A stretch of DNA of 64,000 nucleotides, taken from assembly GCF_023821985.2 (NCBI RefSeq), contig NZ_CP098805.1:2728001-2792000 (forward strand), given 5' to 3'. The stretch is from Dyadobacter chenhuakuii (GTDB lineage: Bacteria; Bacteroidota; Bacteroidia; Cytophagales; Spirosomataceae). A program made the translations under genes and the position numbers. Below are positions 17,502 through 27,900 of this stretch, piece by piece (within the stretch, counting starts at the first letter, position 1; the number at the start of each line of letters is the position of its first letter). A model generated the notes under the pieces. It made no database searches. It worked only from the letters and a program-made list of their open reading frames with translations, and had not been told where the DNA came from.

Positions 17502-19703
17502 CTAGGATAAAGTATTTTTCTCTATTCCTGCATCCGGGCATTTCAGGACCATAATGGAGCTGGCAGGCACAGTCAATACTTCCCCGGGTTTGAAATCATC
17601 GCCCGATTCTGCAATCATCCCAGCGTCGGTGTCGATCACAATCTCCCACTCGTTACCACATTCTTCTGACGGCAGCACAAAGTCCACCGCTTCATCGGAA
17701 TTATTGAATATCAGCAGGAAGCTATCGTCTACAATGCGTTCGTTGTCCATATTCACGCACCGGATCCCTTTTCCATCCAGGTAAACTCCTATCGCACCTG
17801 CGCAGCTTCTTTCCCACTGCTCATCCGTGAGCTGATTTCCGTCAGGCATAAACCACATAATGTCTTTGGCTTCGGAACCGTGAAGCGGCAAGCCCTGGAA
17901 CCACCTCCGGCGCCGGAAGGTCGGATGCTCCTTGCAGAACCGGATCAGCGATCTGGTAAAATCAAGTAATTGGTTATCAGCCTTTTCCCATGAAACCCAG
18001 GATATTTCATCATCGTGACAATAGCTGTTGTTGTTGCCGCCCTGCGTACGGCCCAGCTCGTCGCCTGCTACCAGCATCGGCACGCCTTGTGACAGGAACA
18101 TTGTTGCCAGAAAATTTCTTTTTTGTTTGTTCCGAAGCAGAATAATGGCTTCGTCATCCGTTTCGCCTTCTACACCGCAGTTCCACGACCTGTTATCATC
18201 GGCCCCGTCCTGGTTATCCTCGCCATTCGCCTCATTATGCTTCGAATTATAGGAAACAAGATCGTGTAGCGTGAAGCCATCATGGGCTGTAACAAAATTA
18301 ACGCTTGCCGTGGGTCGGCGGTAATCGCCCTGGTAAAGGTCCGGGCTGCCTGTAAAACGATTGGCAAAAGCACTTATCCCTACCGACTCCCCGCGCCAGA
18401 AATCACGGATCTGATCCCGGAACATATCATTCCATTCCGCCCAGCCGGGAGGGAATTTCCCTACCATATAACCTTCGTCACCAATGTCCCAGGGCTCCGC
18501 AATCAGTTTGACGCGCGAAATAATGGGATCCTGATGGATAATGTTGAAGAAAGAACCCAGGTTATCCGTCTCATGCAGCGTCCGTGCCAGCGTAGATGCC
18601 AGGTCAAAGCGGAAACCGTCCACGTGCATTTCGGTGATCCAGTAACGCAGGCTGTCCATGATCAGCGCGAGCACATTAGGCAATTGCACATTCAGCGTGT
18701 TTCCTGTGCCCGTGTAATCCATGTAATAGCGCTGGTCTTCCGGGGTCAGCCGATAATAGGAAGCATTGTCAAATCCTTTGAAAGAAAACGTGGGTCCCTG
18801 GTGATTGCCTTCCGCGGTATGGTTGTACACCACGTCCAAAATCACTTCGATACCCGCTTTATGGAGCTCTTTCACCATATTTTTGAACTCAGTAACCTGC
18901 TCTCCATTATGCCCGCTGCTGCTGTATCGTGGGTCGGGCGCAAAAAAATTGAGGGTGTTATAGCCCCAATAGTTGGTCAGCCCTTTTTCCAGTAAATGCC
19001 TGTCGGCCACAAATTGGTGGACCGGCATCAGTTCAATGGCCGTTATTCCCAGCGAAGTAAGATACTTAATGGTAACCGGATGGGCCAGGGCTGCATAAGT
19101 GCCGCGAATTTCCTCGGGAATGTCCGGATGGGTCATCGTGAGCCCTTTGACATGCGCTTCATAAATGATCGAGTCATGGTAAGGAATTTCAGGACGCTTA
19201 TCATCTTCCCAGTCGAACTGGCCGTCAATCACAATCGATTTTGGGATAAATGGCGCACTGTCGGACTCGCTGAAACTCAGGTCTCCGTCCTCTTGGCCGA
19301 TTTCATAACCGAATAATGCATCATCCCATTTCAGGTCACCGGCCAGCGCGCGGCTGTACGGATCCACCAGCAATTTATTGGGATTAAACCGATGTCCTTT
19401 TTCCGGCTCATAGGGTCCTGCCACCCGGTAACCATATAGTTGTCCGGGTTTGAGTCCGGGAATGTACACGTGCCATACGTGGTGTGTGACTTCCTCGATC
19501 TTGATCTTAATGTATTCTTCGGTATCATCCTCCGATTTGAACAGGCATAAATCTACTTCTTCGGCATTTTCGGAGAATACCGCGAAGTTGACCCCATTTC
19601 CGTCAAAAGTTGAGCCTAGTGGGAACGGATTTCCCGGTAAAACTTTAAGCTGCCGCGATTTCGGCGCTTTAATCAATTCATTTTCTATATGTCTGTCGGC
19701 CAT
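17502..19703 (-). CDS. glgX: Glycogen debranching enzyme GlgX (GH13)
   Basis: A 733-residue GH13 isoamylase-type enzyme that hydrolyses alpha-1,6 branches of glycogen or limit dextrins. An N-terminal CBM48 domain (NPFPLGSTFDGNGVNFAVFSENAEEVDLCLF) precedes the barrel. Catalytic motifs: DVVYNHTAEG (region I), DGFRFDLAS (nucleophile Asp), LIAEPWD (acid Glu) and FVTAHDG (region IV). It is cytosolic. A TGGCAC-N5-TTATA box lies 54 nt upstream, and two DUF421 genes follow in the same unit, tying glycogen or trehalose metabolism to a membrane stress function. Confidence 0.92.
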   Translation of the reverse strand: MADRHIENELIKAPKSRQLKVLPGNPFPLGSTFDGNGVNFAVFSENAEEVDLCLFKSEDDTEEYIKIKIEEVTHHVWHVYIPGLKPGQLYGYRVAGPYEPEKGHRFNPNKLLVDPYSRALAGDLKWDDALFGYEIGQEDGDLSFSESDSAPFIPKSIVIDGQFDWEDDKRPEIPYHDSIIYEAHVKGLTMTHPDIPEEIRGTYAALAHPVTIKYLTSLGITAIELMPVHQFVADRHLLEKGLTNYWGYNTLNFFAPDPRYSSSGHNGEQVTEFKNMVKELHKAGIEVILDVVYNHTAEGNHQGPTFSFKGFDNASYYRLTPEDQRYYMDYTGTGNTLNVQLPNVLALIMDSLRYWITEMHVDGFRFDLASTLARTLHETDNLGSFFNIIHQDPIISRVKLIAEPWDIGDEGYMVGKFPPGWAEWNDMFRDQIRDFWRGESVGISAFANRFTGSPDLYQGDYRRPTASVNFVTAHDGFTLHDLVSYNSKHNEANGEDNQDGADDNRSWNCGVEGETDDEAIILLRNKQKRNFLATMFLSQGVPMLVAGDELGRTQGGNNNSYCHDDEISWVSWEKADNQLLDFTRSLIRFCKEHPTFRRRRWFQGLPLHGSEAKDIMWFMPDGNQLTDEQWERSCAGAIGVYLDGKGIRCVNMDNERIVDDSFLLIFNNSDEAVDFVLPSEECGNEWEIVIDTDAGMIAESGDDFKPGEVLTVPASSIMVLKCPDAGIEKNTLS

Positions 19704-19741
19704 AATGTGTTTGCTTTACTGTACATTAACTTTCCGGCGAA

Positions 19742-19757
19742 TATAAAATGTGTGCCA
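19742..19757 (-). promoter_or_regulatory. -24/-12-like promoter box (TGGCAC-N5-TTATA)
   Basis: Minus strand TTGGCAC, ACATT, TTATA, 54 nt upstream of the glgX ATG at 19703. Confidence 0.6.
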
Positions 19758-19888
19758 AAGTGGGCCATAGGACCCCAAAAGCGAGTATAATATTGATTTT
19801 CAAGCGGTATAATCTTTGTAAGCAACATGACCGTCATTTACTTAGCCTAGTGAATGACTCCCAACCCATCACAATAAAAGATTATGTT

Positions 19889-20329
19889 ATGAAACCAGTA
19901 ACCAACACCCTTTTGGCTGCCGCGACGGCCACATCCGCCATGACGCTTTTCAGCTATATTGCCTCGCACAAGGAGGATGAAAATTTCAGCGAACCAAAGC
20001 TGCTTGCGACATTCCTGGAAAGATCTCTGAATATTGAAAAAGAAGCGGCGCCACCGCTGGGCTGGCTATCCCATTACCTCATTGGTGCAGGGTTCGGAGT
20101 AGGTTATAAGTTATTTCTCAAATTGGGCAAAACGCAGGCTTCACCGCTGAACGGACTTTTATACGGGGCCGCAGCAGGTGCCTCGGGGATACTCTGGTGG
20201 AAAACAATGTTCGAAAACCATCCTAACCCGCCCAAAACGCACCGAAAAGGATATTACACGCAGCTTATGATCGCACACCTCATTTTCGGGGTAACATTAT
20301 CTGCTTTTAAGGACAAACGAATTGTGTAG
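19889..20329 (+). CDS. Small membrane-associated protein of unknown function
   Basis: The likely start at 19889 gives 146 residues beginning MKPVTNTLLAAATATSAMTLFSYIAS; 47 upstream in-frame codons read as intergenic sequence. It has three or four weakly hydrophobic, glycine/alanine-rich segments: the N-terminus, LSHYLIGAGFGVGYKLFL, LLYGAAAGASGILWW and LMIAHLIFGVTLSAF. Charged loops between them suggest a small multi-pass membrane protein. It resembles the small membrane proteins that sit beside stress genes in Bacteroidota; no function is assigned. It is divergent from glgX. Confidence 0.68.
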   Translation: MKPVTNTLLAAATATSAMTLFSYIASHKEDENFSEPKLLATFLERSLNIEKEAAPPLGWLSHYLIGAGFGVGYKLFLKLGKTQASPLNGLLYGAAAGASGILWWKTMFENHPNPPKTHRKGYYTQLMIAHLIFGVTLSAFKDKRIV

Positions 20330-20356
20330 AGGAATATGACTCAACAACGCGGCGGC

Positions 20357-20372
20357 TGGTATGGTTTTTACA
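20357..20372 (+). promoter_or_regulatory. Degenerate -24/-12-like box (TGGTAT-N5-TTACA)
   Basis: CTGGTAT, GGTTT, TTACA, 44 nt upstream of the ATG at 20401. It matches the recurrent box at the GG and TTA positions and in distance. Confidence 0.4.
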
Positions 20373-20400
20373 TACCCGAGCCGCACTAAAACCAATAAAT

Positions 20401-20652
20401 ATGGAAAATATAACAAATGCCACGCATAGCGAAGGCAAAGTAGCCGAGGCAATCGAAGAGCAGACCGCTAAATTACCATCTGACATTTTCTTATGGGCGG
20501 CATTGGGATCAATGGGCGTTTCGCTCGCATTGAAAATCATGAAACGCAAGCATACAGCCTTGTTTGTAGGACAATGGGCAGCACCATTTTTGCTGCTGGG
20601 CGTTTATAACAAGATTGTTAAAACGCAGGGACACGATCAGGAAGGTGATTAG
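20401..20652 (+). CDS. Small two-helix membrane protein
   Basis: 83 residues: an acidic, helical N-terminus (EGKVAEAIEEQTAKLPSD), then two predicted membrane helices (FLWAALGSMGVSLALKIM and ALFVGQWAAPFLLLGVYNKIV) joined by KRKHT, and a polar tail. The basic loop suggests cytoplasmic exposure. A strong terminator follows 20 bp later, and a degenerate TGGTAT-N5-TTACA box precedes it, so it may have its own promoter. The family is not recognised beyond small membrane proteins of stress loci. Confidence 0.7.
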   Translation: MENITNATHSEGKVAEAIEEQTAKLPSDIFLWAALGSMGVSLALKIMKRKHTALFVGQWAAPFLLLGVYNKIVKTQGHDQEGD

Positions 20653-20670
20653 TCCATGCAATCTTAATTC

Positions 20671-20711
20671 AGCCCACCGTGCGTTATTTCAAGACACGGT
20701 GGGCTTTTTTT
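20671..20711 (+). terminator. Rho-independent terminator
   Basis: An 11-bp perfect stem AGCCCACCGTG / CACGGTGGGCT (20671-20681, 20695-20705) with a 13-nt loop and a T-run at 20705-20711, closing the small membrane protein unit. It abuts the 3' end of the convergent GH43 gene. Confidence 0.9.
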
Positions 20712-22197
20712 ATTGATTCTTAAATACAAATTTCTCTATAACTGCCACTTCACCCTCAACGCCTTTTGCCAAAATGCCGGCGCGAACCGCCCTATCCCAT
20801 GGTGGCAGGAAAGTAATATCAGGCGCGCTGATTTTCAAAGCTGTAAAAGCGGTGCCATTAAGGCTGTATTGAAAACCAATCTCCGTATTGTTTTTTACAG
20901 TCATTTTGATGAATAAATTTTTCCCCTTTGTGGCAACAGGAAACTTACCCAAACTGCTTCTTGCGCCATCTTTAACGAGGGTAATGCCAATGCTATCCTG
21001 CTTTGCCACAGCGTAAATCAAATTTTTCTCGTCACCGATCAATGCTACACCGGCCATTGCGCTTTTTGCGGGAATGGTCTCCACAGTTGCCTCATAATTG
21101 GGGCCTTCTATCCTTCTTGCGATAAACAGCTCGCGGTCATCTTTAATCTGTAAACCTATACGGCCGTTTTTCAGCTCGATAGCGGGCTTGTTGAAAACGG
21201 ACCAGCTCCATTGAAGATCAAGTTTTTCTTTGTTAAAATCGTCTGTTGCCGTAAACATTTTCGGGCTGTCCGACGGGGAAAGATATTCATCTGTAAAACG
21301 GATCCAGTTATCGGGTGTAAATTCAAAACCGCGAACCAGCGCCTGACGGCCCGTATATTTGTTTGAAGACTTGTCGTAAGCATGATAAAGGAAATAATTT
21401 TTTCCCTGGTACGTAACGGCTGTTCCGTGTCCCGGGCACATCCAGTCGCCCTGGCCGGTCATGATTGGGTTTCCTTTGAATTTCTCCCAGGGCCCCATCA
21501 GGCTTTTGGAACGCGCAATGCCGGTGGCATAGGTGCAGCCTGGCCCGCAGCAGCCTGCTGCTGCATAAATTGCGTAGAAATAGCCATTGTTCTTAATCAC
21601 CGAAACGCCTTCCACAAGGTTGGCTTCCCAGGGCGTATCGTTTCTGAACAGCTCCTTTTTCTCGCCCACAAGCGCCGTTTTTTCCTCATTGATTTCCTGG
21701 ATCCAGATCGGCGTTGCCTTACCTACGCTATTGCCGTCTTCTTTCCAGATCAGGTGCAGCTTGTTATTTTCATCCCGGATCGGGAAACCGTCGATCGAGC
21801 CTACTTCCTGACAAACCAGCGGACCGTGATCTTTGAATGGCCCTTCTGGTGTGTCGGCACTAGCTACCCCTACGCACAGGTTACCCCCTTTTTTATGTGC
21901 AGTATAATAAACATATACTTTCCCATTCTCGTAATTCAGCTCAGGCGCCCAGTAGTAATAGTCCGCCCAGCCGGTCAGGTCGGGGAAAATGGATCCTGTT
22001 TGTGTCCAGTTTTTCAGGTCTTTGGACTTCATCACCGGAAAGCCCGGCGCCCAGTTGGAACTGGTTCCTGCGGCATAATATGTGTCTCCTACTTTAATAA
22101 CAGAAGGGTCCGCGAAATCACCACGGATTACTGCCTGCTGTGCATGGGCAATGTGTACGAATATCAACAACAGCAGACTAATGCTCAATTTTTTCAT
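20710..22197 (-). CDS. Secreted glycoside hydrolase family 43 protein
   Basis: 495 residues with a signal peptide (KLSISLLLLIFVHIAHAQQ). A five-bladed propeller follows: the base Asp in GDFADPSVIKVGDTYYAAGTS, the pKa modulator in GSIDGFPIRDENNKLHLIWKE and the acid Glu in NLVEGVSVIKNNGYFYAIY. The last ~170 residues form a beta-sandwich (concanavalin-like) typical of GH43 xylosidases or arabinofuranosidases (NKPAIELKNGRIGLQI ...). It is the last gene of the SusC/SusD locus and acts in the periplasm or at the surface on arabinose- or xylose-containing polysaccharides; exact specificity is undetermined. Confidence 0.88.
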   Translation of the reverse strand: MKKLSISLLLLIFVHIAHAQQAVIRGDFADPSVIKVGDTYYAAGTSSNWAPGFPVMKSKDLKNWTQTGSIFPDLTGWADYYYWAPELNYENGKVYVYYTAHKKGGNLCVGVASADTPEGPFKDHGPLVCQEVGSIDGFPIRDENNKLHLIWKEDGNSVGKATPIWIQEINEEKTALVGEKKELFRNDTPWEANLVEGVSVIKNNGYFYAIYAAAGCCGPGCTYATGIARSKSLMGPWEKFKGNPIMTGQGDWMCPGHGTAVTYQGKNYFLYHAYDKSSNKYTGRQALVRGFEFTPDNWIRFTDEYLSPSDSPKMFTATDDFNKEKLDLQWSWSVFNKPAIELKNGRIGLQIKDDRELFIARRIEGPNYEATVETIPAKSAMAGVALIGDEKNLIYAVAKQDSIGITLVKDGARSSLGKFPVATKGKNLFIKMTVKNNTEIGFQYSLNGTAFTALKISAPDITFLPPWDRAVRAGILAKGVEGEVAVIEKFVFKNQ

Positions 22198-22249
22198 AAA
22201 TAACTTTTAAATGTAAACTGCGTTCCGGCCCCAAATATAAGCTAAAACG

Positions 22250-23323
22250 CTATTCGCCCGAGGGAACGGCAATGGCCTGCCCCGTAGAAACCGGCTCGCC
22301 GAAGCTGGGAAGACCGTCCGCTGTCCAGGTGAATTTCTGCATTCTCACATTCCGTGAACCGCCGCAGCCCTGCCCAGAGGCCGAGTTCGCATGGTAAATG
22401 ATCCAGTCTTCCTTGCCGTCTCTGGATTTGAAAAAGCCATTGTGCCCCACGCCGAAAGCATTGGCCGAAGCCAGGCCTGTGAAAACCGGATTGGCTATTT
22501 TAGTCCAGCTTGCGGGTTTCAATGGATCACTTCCTTCCTGCAAACGGGCGATACCGAGCGAATAACGGTCATCCCCGCAGTAACTTCCCGAAAATACGAG
22601 AAGGGTTTGTCCGGCCGGGTTTTTCAAAATCTCCGGCCCTTCGTTCACTGGAAACCCACGCTTTTCCCAATCATACTGTGGATCAGCGATCTTCACCGTG
22701 GGTCCGGCAAGGGTAAACGGATTAGCCATCCGCGAAATGTATAAATTCTGGGTTAAATCGGTGCTTCCGCCTGCAAACGGCCTTCCTGACCAAACCATAA
22801 AGAGCGTAGTATCCTGCTGAAAAACAGTCGCATCAATGGACCAGAGGTCTTCCGGATGCGTTTTGAGCTGCCCTTTGTCCGTCCAGGTGCCCTGCGTCGG
22901 GTCTGCATTTGCATTTTCCAGCACCCACATGCGGTGGTTGCGGTCCTGCCCGTCGGAGCCGGTATAGTAGATATACCATTTACAATTCAGAAAAAAGAGC
23001 TCCGGTGCCCAGATATCCCGCGAGTTACCGCCCGATGCAGGTGCATTAAAGACCGTAACCGGCGTAACATCCTTCAAGCGGCTCATTTTACCCGTCTTCC
23101 AGATCTGTATCCGGTTGCCTAACGTGTGCAAATAATAGTAGGTTGTATCTTTTTGAAAAACCCATGGATCGGGAGCAGCATTCAGTAAGGGGTTAGAGAA
23201 TGTTGCTGCCTGCTGCTGCTTACCCGGCTCGGGGCTTTTTGCTTCCTTTTTACAGGACGCATCGATAAACAAAAATGCAAGGCACCAGATCAGGACTGGC
23301 TTATACAAGGTTTTAAATGTCAT
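22250..23323 (-). CDS. GH43 lipoprotein (arabinofuranosidase-like)
   Basis: 357 residues. A lipoprotein signal (VLIWCLAFLFIDASCKK) puts the mature N-terminal cysteine at residue ~24. A short linker rich in Pro and Gln leads to a single-domain GH43 propeller: NAAPDPWVFQKDTTYYYLHT (base Asp), WSIDATVFQQDTTLFMVWSG and NEGPEILKNPAGQTLLVFSG (acid Glu region). It lacks the C-terminal beta-sandwich of the neighbouring GH43. Lipid anchoring on the outer membrane beside SusD suggests a surface-exposed enzyme that initiates cleavage before import. Confidence 0.87.
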   Translation of the reverse strand: MTFKTLYKPVLIWCLAFLFIDASCKKEAKSPEPGKQQQAATFSNPLLNAAPDPWVFQKDTTYYYLHTLGNRIQIWKTGKMSRLKDVTPVTVFNAPASGGNSRDIWAPELFFLNCKWYIYYTGSDGQDRNHRMWVLENANADPTQGTWTDKGQLKTHPEDLWSIDATVFQQDTTLFMVWSGRPFAGGSTDLTQNLYISRMANPFTLAGPTVKIADPQYDWEKRGFPVNEGPEILKNPAGQTLLVFSGSYCGDDRYSLGIARLQEGSDPLKPASWTKIANPVFTGLASANAFGVGHNGFFKSRDGKEDWIIYHANSASGQGCGGSRNVRMQKFTWTADGLPSFGEPVSTGQAIAVPSGE

Positions 23324-23354
23324 AACGGCGGTTTAAATGAACCAGAATTTGCTA

Positions 23355-24899
23355 CTAATAACGTGGATTCTGCGTTAAATTAGGATTTAAATCAATATCC
23401 GATTGTGGAATGGGATACCATTCATTCCTGCCTTTTTCAAAGTTCGTAAATTCAGGGTCGCGGGCAGCCAGCTCTTTTCCTAAATCCCCCCACCGTTGCA
23501 GATCGGCGAATCGCCAGGTTTCACCAGTAAGTTCAGTAATGCGCTCATGCTTGATCTGGGCAAGGAATTGTGCTTGCGACAAGCCTGGTCTGGCCTGTGT
23601 AAGCGGTCGCAGACCTGCCCGCACACGCACCATGTCTACGAATGGATAAGCCTGTGCGGTTTGCCCGAGTCCGTTAAGCGCCTCTGCGTACATAAGTAAA
23701 ATGTCGGCATAGCGCAGCAAGCGATGGTTATTGGGCGAACGGAAACCTTCCTCTGTCCGGCCCGCTTCATTATCATTGAGCTGTTTTCTGAACCATACTG
23801 AGCTGCTTTCGCCGGTGTTGGTGCCATAGCGGCTGGCAAATGTCTTCCCGTAAACCATGGTAAAGTTGGGACCACGAACGTCTGTGGAATCAAAAAGTAA
23901 TGTTGCGGCAAGTCTGGGGTCTCTGGTGCCCAGTGCGGTATTTTCTTTTTTGAATTCCCCTACCAGCCAGCGACGCGCCCCTCCATCCGAGAAGCCTACG
24001 CCCCGCGGCGCATAAAACTGCGCAATGGAAGTTCCGGTGTTATTAATGCGGGTTTCATCCACGTCGTCGTCCGTGTTTTCGTTTGGATTAAAACGGAACT
24101 GGATCTCAAATACCGATTCGCTGTTGTTTTCCGTGGATGCTTTGAAGTTGTCCTGATAGTTGGCGGTAAGCGTGTACAGCCCTTTTCCTTCTCCTGTGAT
24201 AAACCAGGCCAATGCTGTTGCCGCTTCCTGATTTTTATTTTGCTGCAAAAAGGCTTTTCCCAATAAACCCATGGCTGCGCCGCGTGTGGCCCGGCCGAGG
24301 TCGTCTCCGGTGTAGCTTAATGGCAATGCAGGTGCGGCTTCGGTGAGGTCTTTTACAACTTGCGCCCATGCTTGTTCATTGGTTGCATTAACAGGACGAT
24401 CTGTTGGTTCGGAAGGCTCAAGGATAATGGGCGGCCTTCCGAAATAAAGCGTCAGGTTGAAATAAAACAGGCCGCGCATAAACTTCGCTTCGCCGATGAT
24501 CCGGTTTTTCAATGCTTCGTCCATCTCGATCCCCGGCACATAAGCAAGCACCTGATTGGCCCTGAATATGCCGATAAACAGATTTTGCCACGTCCCGGCG
24601 GTCAGTCCTTCGTTGTAATTGGTCTGATTGAAACCCATTACATTGTTCAGCGTAATGTCTCCGCCTGAGCCGTAACCTTCGTCCGAACGCAGCATGCCGT
24701 GGTAAAACAGGAAACGGGAATAAAGCGTGGCGGTCCTGTGGAATGTGCTGTAAACGGCGTTGATCCCTTTAATGGCATCGTTCTGGCTTTTCCAGAAAGA
24801 CGCAATGGTAGGGTTATTCGGATTCGGCTGATCAAAATCGCGGTCACAAGCCGTGGCAACCATTAAAATGAATGAGGTAAGCAAAAATATCTTTTTCAT
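23355..24899 (-). CDS. SusD/RagB-family outer-membrane lipoprotein
   Basis: A 514-residue nutrient-binding lipoprotein with signal and lipobox (LLTSFILMVATACDRD). SusD features: FWKSQNDAIKGINAVYSTFH near the N-terminus, EAKFMRGLFYFNLTLYFG with the TPR-like helices, RLLRYADILLMYAEALN in the middle and the C-terminal EWYPIPQSDIDLNPNLTQNP motif. It caps the TonB-dependent porin encoded 30 bp upstream and captures oligosaccharides. With the two GH43 enzymes behind it, an arabinose/xylose-type substrate is likely. Confidence 0.93.
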   Translation of the reverse strand: MKKIFLLTSFILMVATACDRDFDQPNPNNPTIASFWKSQNDAIKGINAVYSTFHRTATLYSRFLFYHGMLRSDEGYGSGGDITLNNVMGFNQTNYNEGLTAGTWQNLFIGIFRANQVLAYVPGIEMDEALKNRIIGEAKFMRGLFYFNLTLYFGRPPIILEPSEPTDRPVNATNEQAWAQVVKDLTEAAPALPLSYTGDDLGRATRGAAMGLLGKAFLQQNKNQEAATALAWFITGEGKGLYTLTANYQDNFKASTENNSESVFEIQFRFNPNENTDDDVDETRINNTGTSIAQFYAPRGVGFSDGGARRWLVGEFKKENTALGTRDPRLAATLLFDSTDVRGPNFTMVYGKTFASRYGTNTGESSSVWFRKQLNDNEAGRTEEGFRSPNNHRLLRYADILLMYAEALNGLGQTAQAYPFVDMVRVRAGLRPLTQARPGLSQAQFLAQIKHERITELTGETWRFADLQRWGDLGKELAARDPEFTNFEKGRNEWYPIPQSDIDLNPNLTQNPRY

Positions 24900-24929
24900 G
24901 TTGATGTCTTTTGAGATAAAGGCTGCTGA

Positions 24930-27900
24930 TCAGAAACCCAGGTTGATGCCGAAAGAAATGATACGGGAAGACGGATATCCACCCAGGTCGACGCCCGGTT
25001 CGAGATTAAAATTCGCTCCGACCACATCCGGATCAAGGCCCGTATATTTGGTGAACGTCAGCAGGTTCTGTGCGCTTACATATATTCTGGCATTGCTCAG
25101 AGCCAGTTTGGTAGTCACAGCTTCGGGGATAGAATATGAAAGTTCGACATTTCTAAGCCTCAGATAGGACCCGTTTTCCAGCCAGCGATCCGTATTGCCG
25201 CGCACATTGGATACAATGCCCCGATCTGCACTGGCAGGGTCGCCTGCTGCTCCTGTTGAATAAGAAACTCCTAACCTTGGGAAATCAGTGTCGGTATTTT
25301 GTGGAGTCCACGGGTTAATGTCACGGCGGTAGTTGGAGTAGCCCATTCCGTCAATGTCCCTTCTCACATCATTGTAAATTTTTTGGCCAAATGCCCCATA
25401 GAACTGCACATTCAGCGATATGCCCGACCACGACCCGTTCAGGATCAAACCGGAAGTTAGTTTTGGCCATGGACTGCCTGCAAATGTGCGGTCACGGTCG
25501 TTGATATCATCATTGGTTCCCTGATCGATGCGGTTTACGTAGCGGACATCACCCGGTTTTGCATAAGCGGCCTGTGCTTTGTGCGCCTGAATTTCTTCAT
25601 CATTCTGGAAGAGGCCATCTGTTTTAATCAAATAATATTCACCAATAGAGCGGCCCACTTGCGAACGCGTATTGCCCGATTGAATGTAATTCCTCGGCTC
25701 TCCCGTTTCTTCATCCACACCCAGATTACCCAGCTCGAGCACCTTGTTCCGGATCAGACTGAAATTGGGCGCAACGCTCCATGTGAATGGTCCGGATGTA
25801 TGGCGATAGGTAAAATCCAGCTCAATGCCTTTGTTTTCAATAGAACCAATGTTAACCAACGGATCGCCTTGCAAATTCCCGATATAAAGCGGCAATGGCA
25901 GGGATAGCAGAACGTCTTTTGCCACAGAACGGAAGGCGTCAATGGTAATAGCGAGCTTGTTGTTGAAAAGCACCAGGTCTGCACCAATGTTGGTTGTCGC
26001 TTTTTGCTCCCATTTAATATCTTCATAAACCAGCCTGGCTTGCGTAGCACCGGGAAATTCTGTCTGCCCCGATCCAAAAACTGCCCTCGGCGCCTGGTTC
26101 AAGAATCCGGTAAACTGATAGTTACTCAAATTCGCCGAGCCGAGGACACCATAAGAACCTCTCAGTTTCAGCTCGTTGATAATGTCAGATTTGAAAAATT
26201 CTTCATTACTGACTTTCCATGAAGCTGCGGCCGATGGAAAATATCCCGTGCGGTGAGCAGGCGAAAAACGTGAGTCCTTATCAGCCCGGAACGTGAATGT
26301 GAGATAATATTTTTCAGCAAAATTATAGTTTAGCCTGCCCAAAGCGGAATTGATCAGCGTCTGTGAACGGGTACCCGTCGCTGTCATGCCACCACTGGCC
26401 GAATTGATGGTTGTAAAATAATCACCACCGTACACACCCAGCTGTAAACGCCGCCCCCCAACATCATCATTGCGGATGGTCTGCTGCGTATACCCTACGA
26501 CCCCGTTTAAGTTGTGCTTATTAAATGTAAAATTGAAATTCAATGTATGCTCAAACAGATAGCTCAGGAATTGCGCCCTTGTCTGCCCTACGCTGCTGAA
26601 TTCCGGTGATTGGTTCCAGTACCAAAGGCCTTCTTTCCTGATGTTATTCGTTTTGTCAAAGCTCGTTTCCAAACCGGCATTGAAGCGGTAAGTAACGTTT
26701 TTCAGGATTTTATAATCGATAAATGCATTACCCAGCACTTTGAAAAAATTGGAAGTTGAGCGGGTAATGTCGTTGATGGCAGCCTGGTTTCTGGAAAATG
26801 ACCGCGCATTGAACGACCCGTAACCCCAGCCGCCCGGATTGGAAGTACTTTGCAGGTCGGCACTTAGGACCGGGATGATCGGCAGGCTCGTCCATACATC
26901 ATACCAGGCGTTACCCTCTGCGAATCCACCCTGAAAAGGCGCATTCCGCTCGGTGCTCGACACCATCAGATTTTCTCCGAACGTAAATTTATTGCGGGTC
27001 GCCTCGGTATTGATCCGCATCGAACCACGCTTGAAATCCCGGGCTTTGAGCACACCTTCATCCGCAAAATAAGAGCCGGAGATGAGATATTTGCTATCCT
27101 TGCCTCCCCCGGACAAGCTGACATTATAATCCTGAATACTGCCTGTTTGCAGCAACTCGTCAGCCCAGTTTGTATTGACGGCGCCATTATAATTAGCCAC
27201 AGATGGCTGCAATGCATAACCTGCCGCCTGGTAAGCGCGGGTATTGGTTTCCACGTATTCCTGTGCATTCATCATATCCCACCGTTTGGGAAGCGACGAA
27301 ATGCCAAAACGCGCCGATGCATCCACTTTCAGCGCACCTTCTTTTCCTTTTTTGGTAGTAATGATAATGACTCCGTTTGCAGCCCGGGAACCGTAAATGG
27401 CCGCCGCCGACGCGTCTTTTAACACTTGTATCGTTTCTACATCATTGGGATTGACCGTTGTATTGGCATCGGCCAGCATACCGTCGATCACGTACAGCGG
27501 ACTGGCATTTCCAAACAGTGTACTCAGTCCGCGAATGTTCACTACTGCTTCCTGTCCCGGCGCACCGCCATTCCGGACCGCGACGCCCGGGGTCATGCCC
27601 TGCAACGCTTCCGGGACCGAACGGGCAATCCGCTTATTCGTATTCTGGGCATCAATGATGCCCGTTGCGCCCGTCAGGTCTGAACGGCGAACTGACTGAT
27701 AACCGATCACCACAAATTCTTCCAGATTCTGAGCATCCTCGGCGAGCTGTATCGTGTAGCTGGTCTGGTCGGTAACGGGCACTTCGGAGGGCAGGTAGCC
27801 GATAAAAGTAACCCTTAATGTCTGACCGTTTTGTGCAGTGATTGTAAACTTTCCGTTGGCATCTGTAATGGTGGCGGCATTCGTTCCTGCGACGACGACC

